DNA from: Agelaius tricolor
Lineage: Eukaryota; Chordata; Aves; Passeriformes; Icteridae
NCBI GenBank assembly: GCA_023055355.1
Contig: JALJCS010000022.1
Location: 11,663,501-11,727,500, forward strand
DNA length: 64,000 bases
Reading direction: 5' to 3'
Position numbers and translations under genes: made by a program. Position 1 is the stretch's first letter. Each line of letters starts with the position of its first letter. Shown here piece after piece: positions 12,979-24,581 of this stretch. The notes under the pieces were generated by a model that ran no database searches, had not been told where the DNA came from, and was given only the letters and a program-made list of their open reading frames with translations.

Positions 12979-13540
12979 AGAGCCCAGCCCTGCCCAGTGC
13001 CCAGCTCAGAGCCCAGTGCCCAGCTCAGCTCAGAGCCCAGCTCAGTGCCCAGCTCAGCTCAGTGCCCAGCCCTGCCCAGTGCCCAGCTCAGCCCAGCCCT
13101 GCCCAGTGCCCAGCTCAGCTCAGAGCCCAGCCCCGCCCAGTGCCCAGTGCCCAGCTCAGCCCAGTGCTCAGCCCTGCCCAGTGCCCAGCTCAGCTGAGCT
13201 CAGCCCAGTGCCCAGCTCAGCTCACAGCCCAGCTCAGCTCACAGCCCAGCCTGCCCAGTGCCCAGCTCAGCTCAGAGCCCAGCTCAGCTCACAGCCCAGC
13301 TCAGCTCACAGCCCAGCCTGCCCAGTGCCCAGCTCAGCTCACAGCCCAGCTCAGCTCACAGCCCAGCCCTGCCCAGTGCCCAGCTCAGAGCCCAGTGCCC
13401 AGCTCAGCCCAGTGCTCAGCCCTGCCCAGTGCCCAGCTCAGCTCAGAGCCCAGCTCAGCTCAGAGCCCAGCCCTGCCCAGTGCCCAGCTCAGCTGAGCTC
13501 AGCCCAGCCTGCCCAGTGCCCAGCTCAGCTCAGAGCCCTG
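12979..13540. repeat. GC-rich CAGCT/CAGTGCC tandem repeat
   Basis: About 560 bp built from short blocks CCCAGCTCAG, CTCAGAGCCCAG, CCCTGCCCAGTG combined irregularly, with a 5-bp underlying rhythm and a larger block near 45-60 bp. The plus strand is C-rich; the minus strand, which is the sense strand of ADAM12, reads as GAGCT, GGGCT and GGGCA blocks. All three plus frames are open (Ser-Ala-Gln-Leu-Pro-rich) owing to composition. No start, splice or protein-family evidence supports translation. Confidence 0.95.
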
Positions 13541-15000
13541 TCCCATGTCATTGTGTGTGTGACAGAGCCCTGACCAGTGCAGGGTGCATTCCAGGGGGAT
13601 GATTACCACCCATTGTCTCACAAGAGCTGAGTTATTTTTCTTTCCCAGACTCATTCTCCCCCACTCTCACAACTCTCTTTTGTTTGTGTCTCAGCTTGCT
13701 GTGCTTGGCCTCTGGCCACAGCCCTGATTTCTGCCCTGGTGGAGGGTGACAGCTTTGCCTTTGAAGGAGTTCCAAGGCTGCTGTTGGGCTGACCAGCAGG
13801 GAACAGCCCTGCCCAACCCTCCCTGGCCTCTCCCACATTGCTCCCCTTCTTTCCCAGAAACCTGCAGTCTTGGAAAAGGCACAGGGAGGATTGATCACAG
13901 TTCCCAGAGGAGGTTTTTAAGCAACAGATGAACTTTAGGCACACAGAGTGAACACTGGAGCTGGAAGGGACATCAGAGAACATCCAGAGCATCCTCTTGT
14001 CCTAAGGCACATCCAGCTGTACCTGCACTGCTGGCAGATATCTGCCTCACTGGTTCTTACTGGATTCCAGTCACAGGCAGTTTAACTGGCAAATCTTACT
14101 TCAATTTAATCCTTTCAGTCCTAGTCTGAACACGGACATGGAGAACTCATTCCTCATATCCTTCAGTTTCAACAGGAACCTAAAATACATCCCTGCAAGC
14201 AGTGACAGCTCACTCTGCCCAGGGTGCCTGAAATTCCAGTGTCTACAGAACACTCTTGTGCTTGGCACAGTGCCTCTGCCAGCAGCAGAGCCCCTCTTCA
14301 GTTCTGACAGGGAATCAGGGAATTTCCTGAACTCACCAGGATCCCTGAGTGCAGCTGCTGGCCCTGCACCCACAGAAGTGACCACAGGTTCACTGCTTTT
14401 ATTTCCCACATTTCTAATCTCTTTTCTTGGAAGATCTCCCTCTGGACACAGAACAGCCTTAATGCCACCGACCTGGCAGATTTCATTTTCTCACAAGCAG
14501 AAAGTGCTCCCCACTTGCAATAAAAAAGTTTGTGCAGAGTTAAAAACCTGCTCTGCATGAGACAAAGAGTTTGCAGAGAGCCTGAGAGGGCATTTCCTGC
14601 ATTACTGAATTTCCTACCCACTCATCTCAGTCTTGGCTCATTTCCTACTGTGACTGATGCTCAGCTGGCAAGATGAGAGGAGGTGAAATGCTGATTTAAC
14701 ACTTGCAACACAGCTTGTTTGGTTCTGGATCGTTTTTTGGTGTTTTTTTTAATTACCCAGTTTCTTACAGCATTTTTGTCTCTCACACTGTTAACCTGGA
14801 AATAGCAAGGTGCAATAGTACACCTGCTCTGATAACATTTAATTTTTTCAGCTTGAGGAGGATAACTGCAACAAGATTTAACAGGTGTTGAAAAACCTTT
14901 TGTAACTTTTTTTTGTCCCTTCCGATGTTCCTGAGGCACAAAATGAAGCCACAGCTGTCCCAGTGTAGCTGTGGCTTGCCAGTCTGAGGCTGGCACTTAC

Positions 15001-15149
15001 CCAGTGGAGGGGTTCATGATGCAGCCCCCTTTCTCAGTGGAAGCTCTGCAGCTGCAGCCCCTCTCCAGGGTGTCGTGATTCATCCCAAAGTTGTGCCCCA
15101 GTTCGTGAGCCAGCGTCACTGCTGCACCCAGAGGGTTTTCTGAGTGATC
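15001..15149 (-). CDS. ADAM12: ADAM12 active-site exon (probably exon 11)
   Basis: This 149-base exon starts [14 protein letters not shown] and contains the zinc-binding motif [12 protein letters not shown] (15107-15072): three histidines bind zinc and the glutamate is the catalytic base, so the protease is predicted active. It is followed by TLERGCSCR and the Met-turn region GGCIMN. It ends with the split glycine codon of NPSTG. Acceptor is TTTTGTTTTGAAG, donor GTAAGT (15000-14995). The following exon, expected to finish the metalloprotease domain and enter the disintegrin domain, was not found in the 15 kb downstream. An in-frame Met codon further upstream is in the intron and is not a start. 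Confidence 0.96.
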
Positions 15150-17419
15150 CTTCAAAACAAAACCCACAGGAGAACCAGTCAGTGCAGCACACAAACCCAA
15201 CCCAAGGCACACATTCCCCCTCCAAGGTCCCACTGCCTGTCCTTTGACATGTTTTATAAGTTTAGCAGCTGAGGTTACTCTGTTGTTAAATAAACCCAAT
15301 TTTAAATTCATCCTTGTCTAGGGCAGAGTCGGAATTTCAGGACAGCCTTTCTGGCCATCCAGTTTTCCCATCAGCCATTTGAAACCATTGAGCAGCTGTG
15401 AACATCTCTTTATTTGGGCTTAAAATTCTGCTGTTCCAGAAATCCCCCAAACCCCCAGGTGCCAGCAGTGGCAGAGAGAGCTCAAACCAGACATGGAGTG
15501 TTGGAAAGGGCAATAATTTATGGGTGAGGATGAGTGTGGTGAGGGACAAGTGAGAAGTCCTTCATGTCAGGAGGCAAATTAAAAATGCAGCAAGAGATTT
15601 TACTCAGTCTATTTAATTTGCTTCAGACTGTTTCTTTAATATCAGAATGCCCAAGATTTCACAATCCTTTTAAAAAAACCAAGGACCGTTAAAAATCTCC
15701 TTTTTAAAATGAAAGGCCAAAGCAAGCCAAAATCTTCCATGGCCTCTTATTAACCTATAAATACTCTAAATGTTGAAAGTGTCAGTTTGAAATTTTAACT
15801 CTAATCCATGTTTAAATGCTGATTGTTGGGACAATCATTTCTGAGAAATTCACTGCATGATTTGATTACAGGCTGCTGATCAGAATGATGCTTTGGCTTA
15901 ACCACAAGGAAGAGACCTTTCCACACTGATCATTTTCCTTGAGGGAAAAAATATCCACTACACTTGTAAGAAAGCTTTCCCTGAAGGCATAAACATGTAA
16001 TATAAATGCATGATCCACTATTTATCAGTCAGTAAATGGAATTACTGTGTACAGCTGCCTGCTCTAGAAGCTGGCATGAATATATTCACTTTAAATAACT
16101 CCTTCAGCATCATCTGAGCCAAACTCCAGACTAAAAAGAAGTGAAGGTAAAACTGTCTAAAACATTATCTGTGTACTAATGGAGGCCTTAATACATGACT
16201 TGGGGTAGATTTAAGAGTTTCTTCTTTCATCTGTCTGAGCTAACATTTTTAGTAAATCATTTCTCAAGCAGCAAACAAAATTAAGAAGAGAATACAGTCA
16301 TTCTGAAAGTCAAAATGCTCCTTCTGTAATTGGAATCAACACAAAAGAATTTTATCTGTTTGTAAAATGTCTCTTAAAAAAAAAAACAAAACAACAAAAA
16401 CTGAATTTTAAAATCTTGATATAAAAATCTTGTGACAGGCAGTTTGTCCTGCACAACACTTAAATAATGAGATATCTTATCTAGATACTGCTCTGATACA
16501 GATGGGTCTATCTTTGTGCACACAGTAATTGATGGAATACTTAGAGAACTCAGTGTAATTGAACCTGATGTCACAAAAAGAGCACAACCTCTCACTCAAA
16601 TGGAAAAAAAAAATGCAGGGCTGAAGATTAAGAAAACAGCAAAATAATTCCATCTAATGTACCACTGACTCACTGGATGATGCCTTGAAACTCAGGCTAT
16701 CTGGTCAAGGCAGAGAGTCCTCACTGAGCTACAGACACCCAGCAAATTGAGCTCAGACTTTCTTTGTATTTCCAGTATCTCCCTCCTCCACTTACTGAGC
16801 AGTGATTATATTTCCCTGAATACTCTGAAGCTGTCAACTAAAACTAAAACCAAGGATTCACACAGTCCACTCCAGAAGTGGAGCAACAAATGATGTGAAA
16901 TGTAATTTGGGACTTGAAAAGGCAAACAATTATTGCAGCCCATGCGGTTCTCATTACTTGCTCAGATCCACTTGGAATGCAATTTTATCAGCTTCTAGAG
17001 AGGGTTTGCAGAAGGAGGAATGTGATGCCTCAGCACAAGAGGTTATTTGAAGACAGCATAAGTGAAGATTATCAAAACAAACAGTGACATGTTCCATTTG
17101 ATACTGAGACCGTTTAAGAATCACAAGGACTAAAGAAATGAATAGCAATGTGACTTTGATTTATTCCACCAGGGTCCTTCAAAGTTAACTTGAGCAGTAA
17201 AAGTCATTACCAAACACATTTCACAACCACTGAATAAGCAACCATCTACTGTTAAGGCATTATAAGCTGTTGCACAAAACATGCAGCTGCTTTCAGCTGA
17301 ATTCTGCCTCATTCCACTGGGATTTCAATCAAACCCTAATCATTAAATGCTGTCACCTACAGCTCCACCAGGCAAATGCCCTGCTCTTGGTATTTTCAGT
17401 GTGCTCACTCTGTCCATGG

Positions 17420-17690
17420 AGTCACAGAATGGTTTGAATTGGAAGGGACCTCAAAAATCATCCAGTCCCAGCTCACTTTCCACTGTGCCAGGCTGCTCCA
17501 AGCCCTGTCCAGCACTGCCAGGGATGCAGGGGCAGCCACAGCTGCTCTGGGCACCCTGTGCCAGGGCCTCACACCCTCACAGGGGACAATTTCCTCCTAA
17601 TATCCCATCTAAATCTCTCCTCTGTAAGTTTAAACCCTTCTCCCTCGCCCCATCACTGTCTGCCTAGATAAAAAGTCACTTTCCTCTTCT
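17420..17690 (-). mobile_element. CR1 LINE 3'-end fragment
   Basis: Plus strand begins TCACAGAATGGTTTGAATTG and GAAGGGACCTC, then CCAGGGATGCAGGGG-like and CCTAATATCCCATCTAAATC blocks, the reverse complement of the avian CR1 3' region. The 3' end points to low coordinates, so the element is in the gene's orientation. Truncated at its 5' end as usual. Confidence 0.88.
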
Positions 17691-18274
17691 CTCAGAAATA
17701 TTTTACTTTTAAATCCATGAATTCAGTGGGCAACCTTTGGAAACAGAAGAATGAAGACTGAATCACGTCAAACACTTGCTTTAATGTCAACTTCTCTTTG
17801 GTTTTTCTGTGACACTACAGAAACTTCACAGGGAAATGAAATGATAAAGGTCTTGTTAAAGCTGCTCACACTCACATGGCTGCTCTCCCTGCTTTGAGTT
17901 CCTCTGAAAATTAATGGCAGACAGGGTGTCACCCACTGAGAGAGCTCAGCCCTATAGAAAAGAGACAGGCAAGCTCCCAGGGAGGCATGACAGAGGAATT
18001 TAGATCATAAAGTAGAGCTGACTAACTGCAGAAAGAAGCAGGAAAATCACATCAGACAAGAGTCACTCCAGATTTTGTATTCAAATGTCATTTCTGACGC
18101 AGTCTCTCATTGTCTTTTCTTCCAGAACAGGTTTTAGAGTGTGGGAGCTTTTGGTGTTGAGTGCTGGGGGTGGGATGGGTGAGAAATTGGCTGAATTAAG
18201 AGGTTGGCCAAATGTTCCTTTGTGCAGTGTCGAGACACCTGAGCCCTGACCTTCCCAGGCTGAGAGTGATTCAT

Positions 18275-18455
18275 TCTTTCAGAGAGCACAGAATCTTTTA
18301 GGGTGGAAAAGGCCTTTAACGTCACCGAGTCCAACCATGCCCAGCACTGCCCCGTGTCCCCAAGTGCCACCTCCACAGGGCTTTTAAATCCCTCCAGGAG
18401 TGGGGACTCCACTCCTTCCCTGGGCAGCTGTGCCAGGGTACAGGGACCAATATAT
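18275..18455 (-). mobile_element. CR1 LINE 3'-end fragment
   Basis: Contains AGAGCACAGAATCTTTTAGG, TCACCGAGTCCAACCATGCC, CCAAGTGCCACCTCCAC and CTTTTAAATCCCTCCAGG, typical of a CR1 subfamily 3' end. It breaks off after GGGCAGCTGTGCCAGGG. Confidence 0.85.
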
Positions 18456-19885
18456 ATAAATGTGTTTTGTTTGTGCCTGAATCTGCCTTTGCTAACTCAG
18501 GGGATGGTTGGGCAGCTGCACTTTTGGGTTGTGGAGTGAGTGTTTGCTTCATTTGGATTTGGCTCCTTTTTGAGGATTTGTTTAAAGAGCTGGAGAACAT
18601 TTCTGGTTATCCTGTGCAAGTTTCAAATTAATTTGCACCTCAAAAGCCTAAATTCAGTGAGTCTCTGGGAAACATCCTGCTCCCCTTTATCACAGAAGGT
18701 TCAGCCTGGCCCAGGACTCTTCCACAGAGCCTGGGTTTCTCCTGGACAGATAAATCAGTCCCCTCTCTAGGAGAATGCTCTAAAGAAATTGCTGATTCTT
18801 GTTTTCTTGTTACTGGAATGAACTATTAGTAATTATTTCTCTTTAAACTGACAGCTTCCAGAGCAAAGAGAACTGACTTGGCTGTAAATTACACTGTGGA
18901 GTGTTTTAAATCTTAAGCTAAAAATTAAAAGGACAAAAAGTCATCATTAAAGGCATCTCTGACTGCAGATAAAGCCAAAGCAGTGACTGCAGGGCTGAGT
19001 CAAAGGGGTAAAATGGGGCTCTCTGCCTCATCTGTGCCTTTACCAAGACTTGGGGGTGCACTGGGACACTCCTACAGCTCTTTCTTCCTTGTTTTTCTCC
19101 TTTTCCTTTTGTACCTCTCTCCCAGGTACCCAGTGAATAATTGTTACAGTCAGCAATTACAGACTCAGCTTCTCAAGCTATCAAGAGCCTGAAACCTTTG
19201 TCTTTTCTACAACTTTGACACAACTTTTCCCAAATTATGTGATTTGATTGTTCTAGTTTAAAGCTTCTTCCCTCCGTCTTAGCACAAAGCACGGCAAAAC
19301 TGAAATTCAAAGAAAGAAAAAATCAGAAAGAAAGTACATCAGGACTCCTTCCAGAGATTGGATAAGATGTTTGCTTGTGTGTTCACCATGTCTTGCATCT
19401 AACAACAACAATAATGCCCTGGGAGAGACTCAGCTGGAATAAATGCTGCCATTGTTTGTTCCCTCTGTCTGGCAATGCAATAAAACCACTGCTGCAAAGA
19501 TGGAAAATAAGGCCTAACACAGGAAACTCTATAAATACAGAATAAAATCAATATAATAAAAGATTCAGGATAGACTGCTGCTGCCTGTAACACAAGTATA
19601 CCCAAGTGTATAACAAATACATCTTCTGGTTCTCTTCTTCACAGCACCTCAGCACCTGGTTCAATAACAATTAGAAGAATAAACTCCTTGCAAAGAGGCC
19701 CTGCTATATTTTAATGCAATATTTTGGTTGTTTTCACTATGGAAACTGTCATTTACAAGCAATCTGAACAACAGAGAGATGGAAAATGGGACAAATGGGG
19801 CTGGTTCAGGAGGCAGGAGTGCAGGGCTGGTGTGGTGTCACCCCAGCTGGGCCAGTGAGAGTGGCTGAGAGCTTCCCCCACTTAC

Positions 19886-19970
19886 CATGACGACCCCTCC
19901 AGACTGCTCTGCTGTGCACATGCTCATGATGGGAGCCATGCCAATGGTTGTCCCCTGGAAGTACACCCCG
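19886..19970 (-). CDS. ADAM12: ADAM12 metalloprotease exon (probably exon 10)
   Basis: This 85-base exon completes the split serine (AG+C) and encodes 28 residues, GVYFQGTTIGMAPIMSMCTA then EQSGGVVM. It carries the strand next to the active-site cleft (G.T.GMAP) and the conserved cysteine of MCT, which forms a disulphide in M12B proteases. Acceptor is CTCCTGCAG and donor GTAAGT (19885-19880). About 200 bases upstream of its acceptor (gene sense) begins a large 15-bp minisatellite that fills much of the intron. The exon ends in phase 0 and continues to DHSENP of the active-site exon. Confidence 0.95.
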
Positions 19971-20170
19971 CTGCAGGAGGGGGAGAGGAGACACAGAGCC
20001 ACCAGTCAGTGCCAGGACACCTCCCTGTCCTCTCCAGCTCTGGGTTTCTGCCAGGCTCCAACACAGACCCCGTTTCTGCCCCTCGCATTGGCAGCTCTAA
20101 AGCAATGGGAAGCCCAGGTGGGCTGTGCTGCCTCAGCTGAACTGAACCACAGCGCCCCAGCTCTGGGAAT

Positions 20171-21016
20171 ATCCATTGCATCACCCCCACTGAGTCACCC
20201 CCAATGGATCATCCCCACTGGATCACCCTCAATGGATCACCTCAAATGGATCACCTCCAATGGATCACCCCCAATGCATCACCCCCACTGAGTCACCCCC
20301 AATGGATCATCCCCACTGGATCACCCTCAATGGATCACCTCAAATGGATCACCCCCAATGGATCACCCCCACTGAGTCACCCCCAATGGATCACCCTCAC
20401 TGGGTCACCCTCACTGGATCACCTCCAATGGATCACCCCCAATGCATCACCCCCACTGAGTCACCCCAAATGGATCATCCCCACTGGATCACCCTCAATG
20501 GATCACCCCCAATGGATCACCTCAAATGGAACATCCCCAATGGATCACCCCCACTGAGTCACCCCCAATGGATCATCCCCAATAGATCACCCTCACTGGA
20601 TCACCTCAAATGGATTATCCCCAATGGATCACTCTCATTGGACCACCCCCAATGGACCACCCTCACTGGATCATCCCCATTGGATGATTCCCCAAATGGA
20701 TCACCCCCACTGATCACTCCCATTGGATCCCCCCCATTGGATCCCCCCCCATTGGATCACCCCCAATGGATCATCCCCATTGGATCACCCCCAATGGATC
20801 ATCCCCAATAGATCATCACCACTTGATCACCCCCATTGGTCACCCCAAATGGATCAATCACTCTCATTGGGTCACCCCAAATGGATCACCCTCATTGGGT
20901 CATTCCCAATGGATCATCCCCACTGGATCCCCCCAATAGATCATCATCACTAGGTCACCCCCACTGGATCACCTCAATGGATCACCCCCACTGGATCACC
21001 CTCATTGAATCATCCT
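20171..21016. repeat. 15-bp GATC-containing minisatellite
   Basis: About 56 imperfect copies of a 15-bp unit of the form AATGGATCACCCCC, with frequent changes ACTGG/AATGG/ATTGG, GAGTC/GGATC and CATCCC/CACCC. Since 15 is a multiple of three the translated frames give a five-residue repeat such as MDHPH or WITPN, which explains the long open frames. The G-rich strand is the ADAM12 sense strand. It begins about 200 bp from the acceptor of the 85-base exon. Confidence 0.97.
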
Positions 21017-21423
21017 CCTCAGTTTTCACTGCTGCCACAGGACCCTTCTCCCCCTCCCTTTTCTCTAAGGTTGGGAACAGGAGCACAAGCACAGAGATGG
21101 AGCCTCTGACTCAAAGCAGGGTTATTGTAATGCAGGGGGAAGTTTATGTGCTGCTTGTGATGATGCACAGCCTTGAGTGTAATAATTTCAAACAAAGTGT
21201 TATTATACATATAGAGAAATCAAATATCTCAGGGGGGACAGTTTGGAAAGGCTCAATTTATTCTTATTCAGGTAATGTAAGAAGTAAATAACTCCTTTTA
21301 ATTACTGAGACATCAGTTGTGTTTATCTGCTCAGTATAAAGAATAGTCAATTGATCAAAATAATATCTATTCAACAAAGAGGTGTTCCTCTTCCCTTTTT
21401 TTTTAAGAGTGCTTTTACTTTTA

Positions 21424-21480
21424 CAGAACCATAGACTGGTTTGGTTGACAGGGACCTTTACTCAATTCCTTTATTCCAAG
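21424..21480 (-). mobile_element. Degraded CR1 3'-end fragment
   Basis: ACAGAACCATAGACTGGTTT followed by GGTTGACAGGGACCTTTA resembles the CR1 tail complement with several changes. Too short to be certain. Confidence 0.5.
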
Positions 21481-21958
21481 AAAAAGCAGCAGGGTAAAAT
21501 ATGTTTATGGTTTAATTTTTAAATCATGAATGCAAATGAATTGTTTAAATTAGACAGCATTTTAAAGCATACTGAGGCCATTTCATCAAGAAATAGGCTT
21601 AGGGTCAGAGCAGGACTGTCTTTTCCAGTGACAATTTAGACTGAGGGCAGTTTAAACTGGCTGTAAATTCACACCCTGAGCATGCAGCAGCTGAGCACGC
21701 CCAATCCCCAGCTCTACACGAGTTATAGACAGGCTCAGGACAGGCTTTGAGCACCAGGGCTGGGAAAGGAAACTCACCTGGAGCACCTGCAGAGTGATTT
21801 TGGGTTTGATACTTGCAGGGGGGAAAGGCAAACCCTCAGGAGCACAGATGTTCCTTCCAAGAGCTTAGCAGCTGGGGCAGAACTCAGCACAGCTATCCTG
21901 AAATCCCCAAAATCCCTCAGATCCTGGTGGTGGGTATCAAATGCAGAGCCAAGCCTAC

Positions 21959-22128
21959 CTGATCAGCTGGGCATTGTCGTGGGCTTTCCGAGGGAGGAGC
22001 TTGAGCTTTCTCCAGTCCAGGAACTCGTGCAGGCTGGTGAAAGGGTCCTGGGAGATGGAGCACTTGTCCATGTCATTCCACACCTCCACTCCCACCAGGG
22101 CCACTCGGATGTTTAGGGGCCTGTAGAA
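21959..22128 (-). CDS. ADAM12: ADAM12 metalloprotease exon (probably exon 9)
   Basis: This 170-base exon encodes 56 residues plus two bases of a split serine codon. It starts FYRPLNIRVALVGVEVWNDM and includes CSISQDPFTSLHEFLDWRK and ends DNAQLI. These are the central beta strands and helix of the M12B domain and match ADAM12 with only a few conservative changes. Acceptor is CTTCTCCTTAG and donor GTAGGC (21958-21953), a slightly weak donor. A clean reading frame, conserved cysteine and phase agreement with both neighbours make the call secure. Confidence 0.95.
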
Positions 22129-23628
22129 CTAAGGAGAAGAGAAAAGTAGGAAATATGTGTCTAAAAAATATTGCAGACTAGAATATTTCAACAAAAACCT
22201 AATAGTGAGCCTTTCTTGTGGAGGTTAAAACAGTTTCTTCTTCAGGGCAAAACACCTGACAGGACTCAGACAAAATATTTCCAAGACTCCCAGAAAACAA
22301 GTTCTGACCCAACCCAATACCCATAAGGCATTCAAAGAGATCCAGGGATTTCCTGCTTCTCCCTGAACTCCCTGCCCATGTCCTTCAGCTCTGAAGGAAC
22401 CCCAGGCCATGGCAGATGAGTCTCCCAGGGCTGCCCCACCCTGGATTGCACAGATCCCATTCCACAGGCAGAGGAACTGTGCTGTGGATCACAGTAACAG
22501 CTGAAAACCAGCCAGGCTCATCAAGCCTTGCACAGAGCAGATAAAACCCAGTAATTTTATCCATTCCCCCACCAGCAAATGCCATTTGGCCTCAAGGGGG
22601 GAGCCAGAGCAAGATCAGCAGAGCCATGGCAACAGTTCCAATGTGAGAGTAATGTAAGGAAGGAGTCAGGGATTGATCAAGTCCAGATTTGCCTGACAGG
22701 CTGACAAAACACCCAGTAGATCTTTGTCTTGTTTCTATGCATTCCAGTCATTTGTAGAACACCAGCGTTTGCTGAGCATAAATTAAGCATGAAACAAAAA
22801 ATAGATTACAATATGCAAAATTAATTTTGAGCAGGTAACATGGAAACACCTGTCCTCTGGCAATAAGTCAGCAAGACAATTATGGATGAGGTGGAGGTGT
22901 CTTCAGCAGCTTGTTTTTAATCAGGAATGCTTCTCCTTGAGCTACTGCCCTTGAAGTATCACTTGATAAATTCTCAGATAAATTAAGACACTCTTCAGTT
23001 ATAATTTCACTACTAGAGTCCTAATATTTTCTGGCCATTCAGCCTAACAAAAATAAACTCTAATTTGTTCAAAAACCACTCTAGAGGATTCTTAGCCTTT
23101 ATTGTTTCCTGTCAAGGAATTATTTCAAGACCTAAAAAATCCAGTGTATATCCCTTTCTTACTGCTTCCACTCAGCCATCAAATCTGCTTCCTTATTTTT
23201 AATTCTGCCATCTTCCTTGGATTACACATCTTATTAACTGTGTTTTCATGGGACTTTGTTGGCCTTACAACTGGACCTTCCCTTGTTGCTACAAATGACT
23301 TTGTTCTCCAAATTTCTCTTAAAAATAATCCTCTTTTTTTTTCTATAGGCTGTTCTCTAGGTGATTATCCCCACCCTCTTCCCTGGTGAATAAAATCCTA
23401 GGGCTAAATTGGGCTTTTTCTTGGGAATAGATCTTTACATCCCATATGCAGCAGAGCAGAGCTCATGGTTTTGTGTATCAAAAGGCAAATGAAAGGTTTA
23501 AATTTGCTTTTCCAGGAGCTTTGCTCTGAAATACTGGAGTACCAGCAAAGCTGCAGGGTTAGCTCCTTCAGCATCCTACAGAACATGTGGGAAGGTTGGG
23601 AAAAGGGAAACAATCCTCGTGTTCTTAC
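22129..23628 (-). other. ADAM12: ADAM12 intron
   Basis: A 1.5-kb intron between two metalloprotease exons. I see no repeat, RNA gene or extra exon. Confidence 0.85.
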
Positions 23629-23700
23629 CTTATCCACGTAGTTTGCAATTTCTATCAGCCTCTGCTTAATTTTATCCACATCTTTGCCTTGTCTCTGAAA
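23629..23700 (-). CDS. ADAM12: ADAM12 metalloprotease exon (probably exon 8)
   Basis: This 72-base, phase 0-0 exon encodes 24 residues, FQRQGKDVDKIKQRLIEIAN plus YVDK, the first long helix of the metalloprotease domain. RLIEIAN.VDK is strongly conserved in ADAM12. The acceptor (CCTTTACATTCCAAG) has a modest pyrimidine tract; the donor is GTAAGA (23628-23623). The intron separating it from the previous exon is only about 0.8 kb, the shortest in the window. Confidence 0.94.
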
Positions 23701-24515
23701 CTTGGAATGTAAAGGATCAATGGACCAGCAGCACAAATGTCACAGAGTTTCCCCCCACAAGAGCCAGCACATCAGGGATCTTTGGGAATTAGGGGGCAGC
23801 CAAAATCCACCAGCAGACTCCTGTTGGATCCACAGTCTGCCCCAAAAGAAACCCAGACTGTGGGACAGGATTTTGGTTGTCGTGAAAAGATTTTAAAATC
23901 TCCAAGTGTTACACAGGGGTCTTTTCAGGACTGATGTTTTGGGAAATAGTTCTTCTCTTAGCAAAGAGTGATTGCAGTTCTCTGAGTAGCAGTGTTCAAG
24001 GAGACCAGAAAAAAATTTTAAAAGGCAGCAAAATAATTCAAGCCAGGATTCAGATCTTTGCCATTCAGCTCACTGGAACATTTTTACAGCCAGTGCTGGT
24101 ACTTTGAAGCTCCCTTTGCAACACCTCAGGAAGGCAGTCGTGCTCCATGGAATGTGATGGCCAAGCACTGCTCCAGAAACCCTGACAGCCCCACTGAGGG
24201 CACTGGGAATGGCAGTGAGGACTTAACTTGCTCAAGGAATGAATATTTATTTGCCTCTTCTTCCATACTGACACGGTTATTTCAGAGTCAAACTCCTTCT
24301 GAGGTATTGTAAGGAATTTCACACCTGAGTATCACTGCTGTCCTATCTTAATAACTCCTTCCTTGCTCAGCCCTAATTAGGGAGGATGGTTTACCTCAGA
24401 AAACATCATATTATTGTCATCATATTGTCTGAAGCACCTTGTTTGCAGCACCATGGTAACTGAGCTGAGCTGCCCCTTTGCTGCTCACATAAGTTTTTAT
24501 TTTGCAGTTCCTTAC
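23701..24515 (-). other. ADAM12: ADAM12 intron
   Basis: A 0.8-kb intron, the shortest in the window, with no repeat recognised. Confidence 0.85.
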
Positions 24516-24581
24516 CTCGCGATTATCCGCCACAATAACAAGCTCCACGTACTTCGTTGTCTTCAGAGTCTCCCTCTTGTA
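24516..24581 (-). CDS. ADAM12: ADAM12 exon: convertase site and start of metalloprotease domain (probably exon 7)
   Basis: This 66-base, phase 0-0 exon encodes 22 residues, YKRETLKTTKYVELVIVADN plus RE. With the Arg ending the previous exon it makes R-Y-K-R followed by E, a furin-type R-X-K-R site where the prodomain is removed in the trans-Golgi. KYVELVIVADN is the first beta strand of the reprolysin (M12B) domain and is almost invariant in ADAM12. Acceptor is TTTTTTGACAG and donor GTAAGG (24515-24510). Mammals have His where this bird has Tyr, which does not affect the consensus. The exon is too short to stand out as a long reading frame. Confidence 0.95.

Larger units (their letters stand above)
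1..14994 (-). other. ADAM12: ADAM12 intron downstream of active-site exon (partial)
   Basis: About 15 kb with no recognisable coding exon on either strand. I looked for the rest of the metalloprotease domain (Cys-Ser-rich block) and the start of the disintegrin domain (GEECDCG) and saw neither. It contains a small CR1 fragment near 3,475, two AT-rich perfect hairpins, a 43-bp duplication, a 43-bp minisatellite and a CAGCT-type repeat, each listed separately. The stretches 6,600-8,450 and 13,600-14,600 are GC-richer, with several overlapping chance reading frames. The remainder looks like plain intron. Confidence 0.8.
15150..19885 (-). other. ADAM12: ADAM12 intron
   Basis: A 4.7-kb intron with two CR1 3'-end fragments in the gene's own orientation (17,420-17,690 and 18,275-18,455) and an A-rich run at 16,376-16,400. 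The rest is AT-rich sequence in which I see no exon, RNA gene or further repeat. Confidence 0.85.
19971..21958 (-). other. ADAM12: ADAM12 intron with large minisatellite
   Basis: A 2-kb intron; over 40% of it is the 15-bp minisatellite at 20,171-21,016. A short degraded CR1 start (21,424-21,480) is also present. Nothing else was recognised. Confidence 0.85.

Noticed and set aside
12832..13602. Ser-Ala-Gln-Leu-Pro-rich frames
   Set aside because: Translation of the GC-rich CAGCT-type repeat, open in three frames by composition.
15150..15311. In-frame upstream extension with Met before DHSENP
   Set aside because: A clear acceptor (TTTTGAAG) and family phase place the exon start at 15149; the upstream part is intron.
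20204..21291. MDHPH/WITPN-type repeated frames
   Set aside because: Translation of the 15-bp minisatellite.
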